Of a stretch of DNA of 64,000 nucleotides, positions 14,948 through 24,102 are shown in pieces. The first letter of the stretch is position 1, and the number at the start of each line of letters is the position of its first letter. Position numbers and translations under genes: made by a program. Source of the stretch: Lysinibacillus_B sp050613145 (GTDB lineage Bacteria > Bacillota > Bacilli > Bacillales_A > Planococcaceae); the NCBI RefSeq assembly GCF_050613145.1, contig NZ_CP192507.1, forward strand, positions 1,054,001 through 1,118,000. Direction: 5' to 3'. A model generated the notes under the pieces. The model saw only the letters and a program-made list of their open reading frames with translations, ran no database searches and was not told the DNA's origin.

Positions 14948-17900
14948 ATGTTCTTAAAACGACTTGAAGTAGTTGGCTTCAAATCTTTTGCGGAGCGTAT
15001 TGGTATTGATTTCGTCCCCGGTGTTACGGCTGTTGTAGGTCCGAATGGTAGTGGGAAAAGTAATGTAACAGATGCAATTCGTTGGGTTTTAGGTGAGCAA
15101 TCGGCAAAATCATTGCGTGGTTCAAAAATGGAGGATGTTATTTTTGCTGGTAGTGAATCTCGCAAACCACTCAATTTTGCGGAAGTAGCGCTAATTTTAG
15201 ATAATACAGATCAACGAATCCCGATACCTTACACGGAAATTAGTGTGACAAGACGTGTGTATCGTTCAGGTGATAGTGAGTATCTACTCAACAATCAACA
15301 TTGTCGCCTGAAGGATATTACGGACTTGTTTATGGATTCGGGACTGGGTAAAGAGGCGTTTTCAATTATTTCCCAAGGTCGTGTGGATTCTATTTTAAAT
15401 AGCCGACCGGATGATCGACGCCTTATTTTTGAAGAAGCAGCAGGTGTTTTAAAATATAAACAGCGCAAGAAAAAAGCCGAGCTAAAGCTTGCTGAAACAG
15501 AAGAAAATTTACATCGCGTATTAGATATTTTACATGAACTGGATAATCGTCTAGAGCCACTTCAAATCCAAGCTTCTGCTGCTAGAGATTATGTCCGCAT
15601 GAAGGCAGAGTTAAAAGATTTTGATATTTCGCTTATTGTCCACGACTTAACGGCATGTGAAGCACAATTAAAAGCTTTACAAGATGAATTAGCCGGTCTT
15701 GAAGCAAATGAACTACTACATGCTGGTGAAATGACAATGCTTGAAAAAAGTTTGCGCCAAGTACGAGCAGAGTTAAAAACGCTTGACAGTCATTTAGATA
15801 CGTCCCAAGAAAATTTAGTAGAAGCAACTGCTGAAGTGGAACGCTGGGATGGGCGAAAAGCGTTAATGCATGAAAAGCGTTCGAATGCAGAAAAGCACTT
15901 GAAACAATTGGAAGCGCAACTTGTCGTATCACAACAGGAAGCAAAGAAGCAAGCATTGAACAAATCAGAGAAAATGGTGCTATTTGCGGAAAAGCAAAAA
16001 GAAGTTGGTTCACTTCGCCAAGCGATTAAACAATTAGAGCAAGCATTAACACGCTCGGCTTCTGAAATTGAAGAAGAAATCGACGTATATAAACATCAAT
16101 ATATCGATTTGTTAAATGAAGAAGCAACGATTAAAAATGAATTAAAACATATAAATCAGCAATTACAACAACAACAAGAAACAGCTGAGCGTATGACAGG
16201 TCGCTCGGCGGAAATGCAAAAAGAGTTAACACGTGTCATGGCTGAAAAGGAAGTGATTGCTGAGCGAATAGTGAATCTTCAACAACAGTTAAAAGACAAG
16301 CTTGCGTTACATGAAGGGATGCAAGGTTCATTAAAGCAGCTAACCGTTCAACTGGATGAGAAGCAAGATTTACTGTATAAAGCGTATCAGCATCAGCAAC
16401 AGTTAAAAGCGCGTCGTGAAACATTAGAAGAATTGGAAGCGGATTTCTCGGGCTTCTTCCAAGGTGTAAAGGAAGTACTGCTGGCACGAGATAGAGGAGA
16501 GCTGTTAGGGATTGAAGGCGCTGTGGCGGAACTTGTTCAAGTAACAGGACAATATTCGCAAGCAATTGAAACAGCACTAGGCGCAGCGAGCCAACATATT
16601 GTGACGCAAAATGAACAATATGCACAGCAAGCAATTAATTGGTTAAAACAAAAACGTGCAGGGAGAGCTACTTTTTTACCAAAAACGGTGATGAAATCCC
16701 GTCGCTTAAGCGATGCACAAATTTCAGCTGTCTCCAGTCATCCAGCCTTTGTCAATATAGCGTATAATCTTGTGAATTTTGATGAATCGAATCGTTCGAT
16801 TGTTGAAAATTTACTTGGGAATGTACTTGTTGCTTCGCATTTAGAAGGTGCTAGCCAAATGGCGCGATTACTTGGCTTTAAGTATCGTGTCGTGACACTT
16901 GATGGTGATATTGTGAATGCAGGGGGTTCATTAACAGGTGGATCAGTCAAACAGCAAACATCCTTATTTACACGGAAAGCGGAGCTTGATACATTATCGG
17001 CAAAAATTGCTGAAATGGAGCATTCCATTCAATCGGCTGAGCGTACAGTAACCGTTGAAAAAGAAAAGGTGGCAAATTTACGCCAAGATTTAGAAGAAGT
17101 ACGTTTACTTGTAGAAGAGTTACGAGCACAAGAACAGAAGCATAATGCAACCTTATTTGAACTAGATATGCAAGAAAAGAACTTAACTACGAGTGTCACA
17201 CTTGCTACAAGTGAGCAAACGACTATGGTCACACGTGGACAAACGCTTGCTGAACAAAAAGTACAAGCGGAGGCACGTCTTGCTGAATTAGCAACAGAGC
17301 TTACTGAAATTAATGAATTAGTGGAGCAATTAACATTGGCAAAAGCGCAAGGAGATACGCAAAAAGATGTACTCCGTGATGAGATAGGAGAAAAGCGTTC
17401 TCAACTTGCCGTAGCACAAGAACAGCTTTCACAAGTTCAAATTGCAATTGCGGATATTGATCTTCAAATGGCCAAAACAAATGAAACAATCGAAAAGATT
17501 TCCCAGGAAATTGAGTGGTTCCATTCAGATGCTGACTCAAATGGTCCTACAATGGAAGAAATTGAGCAAGCGATCATTGATTGGGGAGCAAAACGTGAAT
17601 CGTTACTTACAATTATTACGGAAAAGAAAGAACAAAAGGATGGATTACAACAAAAGCTTTCTGTTATTGAAGAAGATTTAAAAGAGAAGCAACGTATCCA
17701 TAAAAGCTTTATGGAAGCGATTAATACGTTATCGATCAAACGAAGTCGACTACAATATGAGCAAGGGAACTTCATCGCGCAGCTCAAAGAAAACTATGAA
17801 ATTGATTTTGAGGCGGCGAAGGAACTGGCAGGAGCAATTGACGATGTCGCGCAAGTCCGTCGAAAAGTAAAATTACTGAAGCAATCGATTGAAGAGTTAG

Positions 17901-18520
17901 GCCCTGTTAACTTAACAGCAATAGATGAATTTGAGCGTGTGCAGGAGCGGCATGCCTTTTTATCTGAGCAACGTAGTGATTTATTAGCAGCGAAAGAAAC
18001 ACTGCATGAAGCCATTAAAGAAATGGATGTGGAAATGACTGCGCGCTTTAGTGAAACGTTTACAAATGTCAGATTACAATTTAAAGCTGTGTTCCGTGAA
18101 TTATTTGGAGGCGGTCAGGCGGATTTAGTATTAGTTGCCCCTGATAATTTACTAGAAACGGGCATTGAGATTGTTGCGCAACCACCTGGGAAGAAATTGC
18201 AAAGTTTGAGTTTACTATCAGGGGGGGAACGCGCGTTAACAGCGATTGCTTTATTGTTTGCGATTTTAAATACACGTCCAGTACCGTTCTGTATTTTAGA
18301 CGAAGTAGAGGCAGCACTGGATGAATCAAATGTTATTCGTTATAGCCAATATTTAAAGAAATTTAGTAAAGAAACACAATTCATCGTCATTACACATCGT
18401 AAAGGGACGATGGAAGGTGCAGATGTTTTATATGGCATTACGATGCAAGAATCAGGTGTATCGAAGCTTGTTTCGGTCAAGCTTGAAGAGGAAGAAGTGC
18501 CAGTAGGTGAAGGAGTGTAG
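14948..18520 (+). CDS. smc: Chromosome segregation ATPase Smc
   Basis: Smc forms the ring-shaped condensin core with ScpA and ScpB. In 1190 residues it shows Walker A GPNGSGKS at 31-38, a long coiled coil rich in Glu, Gln and Leu, a hinge near 500-680 (with GAVAELV and GGSLTGGS), a second coiled coil, the ABC signature LSGGERALTA near 1090, and Walker B CILDEVEAALDESN near 1117. Length agrees with B. subtilis Smc (1186). It begins one base after the rnc stop, and ftsY begins 3 bases after its own stop. Confidence 0.98.
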   Translation: MFLKRLEVVGFKSFAERIGIDFVPGVTAVVGPNGSGKSNVTDAIRWVLGEQSAKSLRGSKMEDVIFAGSESRKPLNFAEVALILDNTDQRIPIPYTEISVTRRVYRSGDSEYLLNNQHCRLKDITDLFMDSGLGKEAFSIISQGRVDSILNSRPDDRRLIFEEAAGVLKYKQRKKKAELKLAETEENLHRVLDILHELDNRLEPLQIQASAARDYVRMKAELKDFDISLIVHDLTACEAQLKALQDELAGLEANELLHAGEMTMLEKSLRQVRAELKTLDSHLDTSQENLVEATAEVERWDGRKALMHEKRSNAEKHLKQLEAQLVVSQQEAKKQALNKSEKMVLFAEKQKEVGSLRQAIKQLEQALTRSASEIEEEIDVYKHQYIDLLNEEATIKNELKHINQQLQQQQETAERMTGRSAEMQKELTRVMAEKEVIAERIVNLQQQLKDKLALHEGMQGSLKQLTVQLDEKQDLLYKAYQHQQQLKARRETLEELEADFSGFFQGVKEVLLARDRGELLGIEGAVAELVQVTGQYSQAIETALGAASQHIVTQNEQYAQQAINWLKQKRAGRATFLPKTVMKSRRLSDAQISAVSSHPAFVNIAYNLVNFDESNRSIVENLLGNVLVASHLEGASQMARLLGFKYRVVTLDGDIVNAGGSLTGGSVKQQTSLFTRKAELDTLSAKIAEMEHSIQSAERTVTVEKEKVANLRQDLEEVRLLVEELRAQEQKHNATLFELDMQEKNLTTSVTLATSEQTTMVTRGQTLAEQKVQAEARLAELATELTEINELVEQLTLAKAQGDTQKDVLRDEIGEKRSQLAVAQEQLSQVQIAIADIDLQMAKTNETIEKISQEIEWFHSDADSNGPTMEEIEQAIIDWGAKRESLLTIITEKKEQKDGLQQKLSVIEEDLKEKQRIHKSFMEAINTLSIKRSRLQYEQGNFIAQLKENYEIDFEAAKELAGAIDDVAQVRRKVKLLKQSIEELGPVNLTAIDEFERVQERHAFLSEQRSDLLAAKETLHEAIKEMDVEMTARFSETFTNVRLQFKAVFRELFGGGQADLVLVAPDNLLETGIEIVAQPPGKKLQSLSLLSGGERALTAIALLFAILNTRPVPFCILDEVEAALDESNVIRYSQYLKKFSKETQFIVITHRKGTMEGADVLYGITMQESGVSKLVSVKLEEEEVPVGEGV

Positions 18521-18523
18521 AAA

Positions 18524-19756
18524 ATGAGCTTTTTTAAACGTTTAAAAGAAAAGTTAATCGGTTCATCAGAAGAAGAAAAGTTAAAAGATGAACTCGTTGA
18601 ACAGGAAGAGGCTAAGCAGGATGATCTAGCCGATGTGAAAGAAACAACGCTACAAGATGATGCAAAAGTAGAGGGACCTGTAACAGTTGAAGAAGTGGAG
18701 CAGCCAACTGTAGAAGTAGAAGAGCTACCACAAGTAGAGGAACCGGTTGCAGAAATAACAGAAGAAGTAACAGAAGAACAGAAAAAACCTTCCGCTTGGT
18801 CTATTACACAAAAGTTTAAAGCTGGTTTAGCGAAAACACGTGACTCATTTACATCAAAAGTAAACGATCTTGTGGCGCGTTACCGCAAAGTGGATGAAGA
18901 CTTCTTCGAGGAACTGGAAGACGTATTGTTACAAGCGGACGTTGGCTTTGAAACGGTCATGGAGTTAATGGACAAGTTACGTTTTGAAGTACAACGTAAA
19001 AATATTAAAGATACAGAAGGCATTCAAACGATTATTTCGGAAAAGCTTGTTGAAATTTATGAGGCGGGCGAAGAAAATTTAATTGAATTAAATGTACAGC
19101 CACAAGGTGAACTCACGGTTATTTTATTCGTTGGGGTGAATGGCGTTGGTAAAACGACAACCATTGGTAAGCTTGCACACCGCCTAAAATCAGAAGGTAA
19201 AACAGTTATGCTAGCAGCTGGTGATACATTCCGTGCAGGTGCAATCGATCAGCTTCAAGTATGGGGCGACCGAGTAGGTTGTGAAGTGATTAAACAATCA
19301 GAAGGGTCAGATCCGGCGGCAGTCATGTACGATGCGATTCGCGCGGCGAAAAATCGCAATGCGGATGTGTTAATTTGTGATACAGCAGGACGATTACAAA
19401 ATAAGGTGAACTTAATGAACGAGCTTGAAAAAGTACACCGTGTTATTTCGCGTGAAGTGCCAAATGCACCACATGAAGTATTATTAGCACTTGATGCTAC
19501 AACAGGTCAAAATGCATTAGTACAAGCGCAAATGTTCAAAGAGGCAACGAACGTAACAGGTATTGTATTAACGAAGCTAGACGGCACAGCAAAAGGTGGT
19601 ATCGTTCTTGCGATTCGTAACAAATTACACATTCCAGTGAAATTTGTTGGTCTAGGGGAGAAAATGGACGACCTACAACCATTTGATGCAGAACGCTATG
19701 TATATGGTTTATTTGCAGAAGGCTTAGAAAAAGAACTAGAAAAAATAGAAGACTAA
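18524..19756 (+). CDS. ftsY: Signal recognition particle receptor FtsY
   Basis: FtsY docks SRP-ribosome complexes to the membrane translocon. The 410-residue protein is about 80 residues longer than B. subtilis FtsY because of an acidic N-terminal region (about residues 15-90, dense in Glu and Val/Thr-Glu steps), reminiscent of the A domain of E. coli FtsY. The NG domain follows with GVNGVGKTTT near 204-213, DTAGR near 286 and TKLDGTAKGG near 348. A terminator follows, separating it from ylxM-ffh. Confidence 0.96.
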   Translation: MSFFKRLKEKLIGSSEEEKLKDELVEQEEAKQDDLADVKETTLQDDAKVEGPVTVEEVEQPTVEVEELPQVEEPVAEITEEVTEEQKKPSAWSITQKFKAGLAKTRDSFTSKVNDLVARYRKVDEDFFEELEDVLLQADVGFETVMELMDKLRFEVQRKNIKDTEGIQTIISEKLVEIYEAGEENLIELNVQPQGELTVILFVGVNGVGKTTTIGKLAHRLKSEGKTVMLAAGDTFRAGAIDQLQVWGDRVGCEVIKQSEGSDPAAVMYDAIRAAKNRNADVLICDTAGRLQNKVNLMNELEKVHRVISREVPNAPHEVLLALDATTGQNALVQAQMFKEATNVTGIVLTKLDGTAKGGIVLAIRNKLHIPVKFVGLGEKMDDLQPFDAERYVYGLFAEGLEKELEKIED

Positions 19757-19758
19757 TC

Positions 19759-19795
19759 AAAAGTGGCTCAGAAATAATTCTGGGTCACTTTTTTC
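19759..19795 (+). terminator. Rho-independent terminator after ftsY
   Basis: AAAAGTGGCTCAGAA pairs with TTCTGGGTCACTTTT around ATAA (19759-19792) with G-U pairs, running into TTTTTT. Confidence 0.85.
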
Positions 19796-19880
19796 ATTTA
19801 CTAGCTTCATAATAAGCAAAAGTCTATTTTAAAAATACCATTTAAATGGTAAAAGGTGTTTATTATAGCCTCCGCGCTTT

Positions 19881-19947
19881 GCCACAGCCTACACAGGAGC
19901 TAAAACAGGCGTGGCCTGTTTGGATCTCCTGTTACGGCTCCTGTGGC
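19881..19947. repeat. Nested long hairpin in the ftsY-ylxM gap
   Basis: Three nested arms share one axis: GCCACAG (19881-19887) with CTGTGGC (19941-19947), ACAGGAG (19893-19899) with CTCCTGT (19926-19932), and AAACAGGC (19903-19910) with GCCTGTTT (19914-19921) around a 3-base loop. There is no T tract after it. A 68-codon frame runs through it but looks like no protein. This 673-base gap between ftsY and ylxM otherwise holds the ftsY terminator, the repeat at 20113 and the ylxM promoter. Confidence 0.7.
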
Positions 19948-20112
19948 TATGGCGCGCTACGGCAAAAAGTGAATACTTCTCAATATGCTAAAAAGTATTC
20001 TCCTTCTCTAAAAGAAATCATTTTCTTTCTATTTGCACATATCGTTGCCTAGCCCCTGTAATCTATGGGGAGATTTATTGCTTTTTAGCAACACATTTTT
20101 TATTGAACAACA

Positions 20113-20242
20113 GTTGCTTGTAGCGGAGGCACGAGACTCCTACGGGAAAAGCGAGACAATCAAGACCCCGCAGGCGCGAAGGATGAGCGACGAGGAGGCT
20201 TGATCTCGCCCGTGGAAAGCGAGTGCCGGAGCGGAAAGCAAC
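20113..20242. repeat. Bacillaceae-type intergenic repeat with terminal inverted repeats (130 bp)
   Basis: GTTGCTT (20113-20119) and AAGCAAC (20236-20242) form the ends, with GGCAC/GTGCC further in. Internal phrases such as GCGGAGGCACGAGACTCCT and GACGAGGAGGCTTG are familiar from repeats scattered through Bacillaceae genomes; that recollection was not checked. Its segment 20181-20217 is shared with the repeat at 10233-10268. No coding potential. Confidence 0.75.
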
Positions 20243-20367
20243 GGTTACTCAAATGGTAATATATTTATGTGTTTACTCATTATGAGTTACTAGTATAAAC
20301 ATAAACCAAGCGTTTAGTAGCAAAATCAATTTGCAAAAATTCTACTGTAATCTGCAAGTAAATTCCC

Positions 20368-20397
20368 TTGACACTTTCCCTTGAAAAGCTATATGAT
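20368..20397 (+). promoter_or_regulatory. Sigma-A promoter of ylxM-ffh
   Basis: Consensus -35 TTGACA (20368-20373), 18-base spacer, -10 TATGAT (20392-20397). The start would be about 25 bases before the ylxM ATG. One of the best-matching promoters in the window. Confidence 0.8.
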
Positions 20398-20429
20398 ACA
20401 GTAGAATAAATATGAATGGAGAGATGAAA

Positions 20430-20765
20430 ATGCTACTTGAAAAGACAACGCGCATGAACTTTCTCTTCGACTTTTATCAAGCGTTATTAACAGAAAAGCA
20501 GCGCAGTTATATGGAGCTTTATTACTTAGATGATCATTCACTCGGTGAAATTGCGGGATCGTATGAAGTATCTCGCCAAGCGGTGTATGATAATATCCGC
20601 CGTACAGAAGCCATGCTTGAGGAATATGAAGATAAATTACGCTTATTAGAAAAATTTCAGCAACGCCAGCGTATGTTACAGGAGCTGACGGTAGCCATTC
20701 AAGACGATGATGCGACGTTAGAAGCGCGTCTTGCGTTAATTGAACAACTGAAGGAATCGGATTAG
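20430..20765 (+). CDS. ylxM: SRP-associated DNA-binding-like protein YlxM
   Basis: The 111-residue protein belongs to the UPF0122 family always found beside ffh. It has a sigma70 region 4-like HTH (LGEIAGSYEVSRQAVYDNIRR, about 36-56) and a charged helical C-terminus. The streptococcal homologue modulates SRP assembly and GTPase activity. The ATG at 20430 is preferred because GGAGAG precedes it and it matches the usual 110-residue length. ffh begins 12 bases downstream. Confidence 0.94.
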   Translation: MLLEKTTRMNFLFDFYQALLTEKQRSYMELYYLDDHSLGEIAGSYEVSRQAVYDNIRRTEAMLEEYEDKLRLLEKFQQRQRMLQELTVAIQDDDATLEARLALIEQLKESD

Positions 20766-20777
20766 GAGGCGAACAAT

Positions 20778-22136
20778 TTGGCATTTGAAGGTTTAGCAGA
20801 ACGACTCCAAGGAACCATTCAAAAAATTAAAGGTAAAGGGAAAGTAACTGAACAAGACGTAAAAGAAATGATGCGTGAAGTACGGTTTGCTTTAATTGAG
20901 GCCGATGTTAACTTAAAAGTAGTAAAAGAATTCGTCAAAAAAGTAAGTGAACGTGCAGTTGGTATTGATGTGATGAAATCGTTAACACCTGGTCAGCAAG
21001 TCATTAAAATTGTACAAGATGAGCTGACAGCCTTAATGGGTGGAGAACAAAGCCCGATTAAATTTAATAATCGACCACCGACAGTCATTATGATGGTCGG
21101 CTTACAAGGTGCTGGTAAAACGACAACAACAGGTAAGCTAGCGAACGTATTACGTAAAAAATACAATAAAAAGCCGCTTTTAGTAGCTGCTGACGTATAT
21201 CGTCCAGCGGCTGTAAACCAGCTTCAAACACTTGGGAAGCAGCTGTCTATTCCTGTATTTGCTCTTGGAACAGATATTTCGCCAGTCGAAATTGCACGTC
21301 AAGCCATTGAGCATGCAAAGGAAGAACATCACGATGTGGTCATCATCGATACAGCAGGTCGTTTACACATTGATGAGGCACTCATGCAAGAGTTAAAAGA
21401 TATTCGTGCATTAAAAGAGCCAGACGAAGTATTCCTTGTTGTCGATGCGATGACAGGTCAAGATGCAGTAAACGTAGCACAAAGCTTCAATGAGGCAGTC
21501 GGTATTACGGGCGTTGTGTTAACAAAACTTGATGGTGATACACGTGGTGGGGCCGCATTATCGATCCGTTCGGTAACGGAGAAGCCAATTAAATTCGTCG
21601 GTATGGGAGAGAAAATGGACGCGCTTGAGCCGTTCCACCCAGAACGTATGGCCTCTCGTATTCTTGGGATGGGTGATGTACTTTCATTAATCGAAAAAGC
21701 ACAGGCGCAAGTGGACATGGACAAAGCGAAAGAGCTGGAAGAAAAGTTCATGACACAAACATTTACGTTTGATGACTTTGTCGAGCAATTACAAGCTGTG
21801 AAAAAGATGGGACCTTTAGATGAGTTGTTAAAAATGCTCCCGGGCGCAAACAAAATTAAAGGTTTAGATAATGTTAAAGTAGATGAAAAGCAAATGGGGC
21901 GCATTGAGGCCATTATTTACTCCATGACGCCTGCTGAAAAAACAAATCCTGATTTGATTAATGCAAGTCGTAAAAAGCGTATTGCGAATGGTTCAGGTAC
22001 GACGATTCAAGAAGTAAACCGCTTACTAAAGCAGTTTGAAGAAATGAAAAAAATGATGAAACAAATGACAGGTATGGCGCAAGGAAAAGGGAAGAAAAAG
22101 ATGAAATTACCTGGTTTTGATTCATTGTTTAAATAA
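20778..22136 (+). CDS. ffh: Signal recognition particle GTPase Ffh
   Basis: Ffh binds signal sequences and 4.5S/6S RNA and pairs with FtsY. The 452-residue protein has an N domain, a G domain with GLQGAGKTTTTGKLA from about 108 and DTAGR near 191, and a methionine-rich M domain ending in a run of Met/Lys (MKKMMKQMTGMAQGKGKKK). The start is TTG at 20778 behind AGGAGG. Length matches B. subtilis Ffh (446). Confidence 0.97.
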   Translation: MAFEGLAERLQGTIQKIKGKGKVTEQDVKEMMREVRFALIEADVNLKVVKEFVKKVSERAVGIDVMKSLTPGQQVIKIVQDELTALMGGEQSPIKFNNRPPTVIMMVGLQGAGKTTTTGKLANVLRKKYNKKPLLVAADVYRPAAVNQLQTLGKQLSIPVFALGTDISPVEIARQAIEHAKEEHHDVVIIDTAGRLHIDEALMQELKDIRALKEPDEVFLVVDAMTGQDAVNVAQSFNEAVGITGVVLTKLDGDTRGGAALSIRSVTEKPIKFVGMGEKMDALEPFHPERMASRILGMGDVLSLIEKAQAQVDMDKAKELEEKFMTQTFTFDDFVEQLQAVKKMGPLDELLKMLPGANKIKGLDNVKVDEKQMGRIEAIIYSMTPAEKTNPDLINASRKKRIANGSGTTIQEVNRLLKQFEEMKKMMKQMTGMAQGKGKKKMKLPGFDSLFK

Positions 22137-22161
22137 AAATTTAGGTGTTAAGAAAAAACAC

Positions 22162-22190
22162 TTTACAAACTCAAGAGACATTGCTAATAT
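22162..22190 (+). promoter_or_regulatory. Candidate promoter of rpsP
   Basis: -35 TTTACA (22162-22167), 17-base spacer, -10 TAATAT (22185-22190), which overlaps a TATAAT at 22188-22193. It starts a transcript about 30 bases ahead of rpsP and would allow ribosomal protein expression independent of ffh. Confidence 0.6.
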
Positions 22191-22227
22191 AATATCTTGT
22201 GTGAAACTTATTCGGAGGTGCTTATTA

Positions 22228-22500
22228 ATGGCAGTTAAAATTCGCTTAAAACGTATGGGAGCTAAAAAATCTCCTTTCTATCGTATCGTAGTAGCTGATG
22301 CTCGTTCACCACGTGACGGTCGTCAAATCGAAACAGTAGGTACTTACAACCCACTTACAGTTCCTGCTACAGTACAAATCGATGAAGAGAAAGCTCTTAA
22401 ATGGTTAGCTGATGGTGCAAAACCATCTGATACTGTTCGTAACCTGTTCTCAGAACAAGGTATCATGGAGAAATTCCATAACCAAAAATTCAGTAAATAA
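22228..22500 (+). CDS. rpsP: 30S ribosomal protein S16
   Basis: The 90-residue protein starts MAVKIRLKRMGAKKSPFYRI, an exact family hallmark. The ATG at 22228 follows CGGAGGTG; upstream in-frame codons reach back into ffh and are not used. S16 is an early-assembly 30S protein. It begins the rpsP-khpA-rimM-trmD-rplS ribosome cluster. Confidence 0.97.
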   Translation: MAVKIRLKRMGAKKSPFYRIVVADARSPRDGRQIETVGTYNPLTVPATVQIDEEKALKWLADGAKPSDTVRNLFSEQGIMEKFHNQKFSK

Positions 22501-22514
22501 TCGGAGGTATCTGT

Positions 22515-22748
22515 ATGCAACAGCTGATTGAAGCAATCGTGAAACCGTTAGTCGATTATCCCGATGATGTTCGTATTGAGACGGACGAAAATGATAATCG
22601 AATTGTTTATAAGCTTTTTGTTCATCCAGAGGATCGAGGGAAAGTCATAGGCAAGCAAGGTCGTGTCGCAAAAGCAATTCGCACAATTGTTTACTCAGCA
22701 TCAAGCGGATACCATAAGAAAAAGACTTACGTCGATATATTGGATTAA
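22515..22748 (+). CDS. khpA: KH-domain RNA-binding protein KhpA (YlqC)
   Basis: A 77-residue single KH domain with the GxxG loop in GKVIGKQGR at 42-50 (DRGKVIGKQGRVAKAIR). KhpA partners with KhpB (Jag/EloR) in streptococci to bind RNA and affect cell elongation. It lies 14 bases after rpsP. In B. subtilis ylqD would follow; here a hairpin terminator does. Confidence 0.93.
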   Translation: MQQLIEAIVKPLVDYPDDVRIETDENDNRIVYKLFVHPEDRGKVIGKQGRVAKAIRTIVYSASSGYHKKKTYVDILD

Positions 22749-22781
22749 AAAAAGGATATTCCGAAGCGAATATCCGCACAA

Positions 22782-22820
22782 TAAAAAGAGGAGGAGGCGC
22801 GTATGCTTTCTTCTCTTTTT
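22782..22820 (+). terminator. Hairpin terminator between khpA and rimM
   Basis: AAAAAGAGGAGGAGGC (22782-22797) pairs with GCTTTCTTCTCTTTTT (22805-22820) using three G-U pairs, the T tract being the descending arm. It ends 19 bases before the rimM start codon, so it may attenuate rather than fully stop the operon. A second hairpin, GGATATTC/GAATATCC, lies just upstream (22753-22774) without a T tract. Confidence 0.65.
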
Positions 22821-22839
22821 CTATACAAGAGGTGATATG

Positions 22840-23358
22840 ATGGAATGGTTTAACGTAGGGCGTATTGTAAATACGCATGGCATTCGCGGTGAAGTGCGTG
22901 TATTATCTTCAACCGATTTCGAGGAAGTACGATTTGCACCAGGTAGTAAACTGGCGGTCTTTAAAAAGGATGAAAAGCGTCCGATTTGGGTAACGGTAGC
23001 AAGTTCACGTCCCCATAAAAACTTTATTTTATTAACGTTTGAAGGCTTAAATAACATTAATTTAGTGGAGCCTTTTAAAGAAGGTCTTTTAAAAGTGACG
23101 ATGGACCAACTGGAAGAAGATGAGCTAGCAGAAAATGAATATTACCATTTTGAAATTATGGACTGCGAAGTGTACTCAGAAGAGGGCGAACTAATCGGTG
23201 TTATCACAGATATTTTACAAACAGGTGCTAATGATGTATGGGAGATTAAAGCAAAAGGCGGTAAAAAGCATTACATCCCGTATATTGAAGATGTTGTAAA
23301 AGAGATTGACGTAGAAGAGAAAAAAATCATTATTCATGTAATGGAAGGCTTACTATAA
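22840..23358 (+). CDS. rimM: 16S rRNA processing protein RimM
   Basis: The 172-residue factor starts MEWFNVGRIVNTHGIRGEVR and has an N-terminal RimM barrel and a C-terminal PRC barrel (from about residue 95). It assists maturation of the 30S head. Two in-frame ATGs at 22837 and 22840 follow AGAGGTGA; the second has better spacing and aligns with relatives. The stop overlaps trmD by one base (TAATG). Confidence 0.95.
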   Translation: MEWFNVGRIVNTHGIRGEVRVLSSTDFEEVRFAPGSKLAVFKKDEKRPIWVTVASSRPHKNFILLTFEGLNNINLVEPFKEGLLKVTMDQLEEDELAENEYYHFEIMDCEVYSEEGELIGVITDILQTGANDVWEIKAKGGKKHYIPYIEDVVKEIDVEEKKIIIHVMEGLL

Positions 23359-24092
23359 TGATGAAAATTCACGTATTAAGTTTGTTTCCGGAAATGTTTG
23401 AAGGCGTTTTCGGCGCATCCATTTTAAAGAAGGCGCAGGAAAAAGGGGCAGTTGAGTTAGCGGTAACGGATATTCGTGAGTTTAGTGGCAATAAGCATAA
23501 GCAAGTGGACGATTACCCGTACGGTGGTGGTGCAGGTATGGTATTAAAGCCAGAACCGATGTTTAATGCGGTCGAAACGATTACGGAAGGGCGCACGCCG
23601 CGTGTTATTTTAATGTGTCCACAAGGAGAACGCTTTACGCAGAAGAAGGCTGAGGAGCTAGCGCAAGAGGACGATTTAGTGTTCCTATGTGGGCATTACG
23701 AAGGCTATGACGAGCGCATTCGCCAGCACCTTGTGACGGATGAGATTTCGATTGGAGATTTCGTATTAACGGGTGGAGAATTACCTGCGATGACGGTGAT
23801 TGACGCGGTCGTACGTTTATTGCCAGGCGTACTAGGGCAAGCGGATTCGCATATTCAGGATTCGTTCTCCACAGGTTTACTAGAGCACCCGCATTACACA
23901 CGTCCAGCGGATTTCCGTGGCTTGAAGGTACCAGACGTATTAACGAGTGGCAACCATGCGAAAATCGAAGAATGGCGCCAGGAGCAATCGTTAAAACGTA
24001 CGCTTGAGCGTCGTCCAGATTTACTAGAGGCGTTACAATTAACGCCGAAGCAACTGAAGGTTTTAGAGAAATTACAGCAAGAAAAAATGTAA
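23358..24092 (+). CDS. trmD: tRNA (guanine-N1)-methyltransferase TrmD
   Basis: TrmD makes m1G37 in tRNA anticodon loops and prevents +1 frameshifting. The 244-residue SPOUT enzyme has SLFPEMFEGVFG near the N-terminus, the knot region with YPYGGGAGMVLKPEP and IGDFVLTGGELPAM near 132-145. Two adjacent ATGs (23358 and 23361) are possible starts; the first overlaps the rimM stop. rplS follows after its own promoter. Confidence 0.96.
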   Translation: MMKIHVLSLFPEMFEGVFGASILKKAQEKGAVELAVTDIREFSGNKHKQVDDYPYGGGAGMVLKPEPMFNAVETITEGRTPRVILMCPQGERFTQKKAEELAQEDDLVFLCGHYEGYDERIRQHLVTDEISIGDFVLTGGELPAMTVIDAVVRLLPGVLGQADSHIQDSFSTGLLEHPHYTRPADFRGLKVPDVLTSGNHAKIEEWRQEQSLKRTLERRPDLLEALQLTPKQLKVLEKLQQEKM

Positions 24093-24102
24093 GCAAAACT
24101 AC

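Noticed and set aside
19846..20052. 68-codon plus-strand frame in the ftsY-ylxM gap
   Set aside because: It runs through a perfect nested hairpin and has no recognisable family or Shine-Dalgarno; the repeat explains it better.
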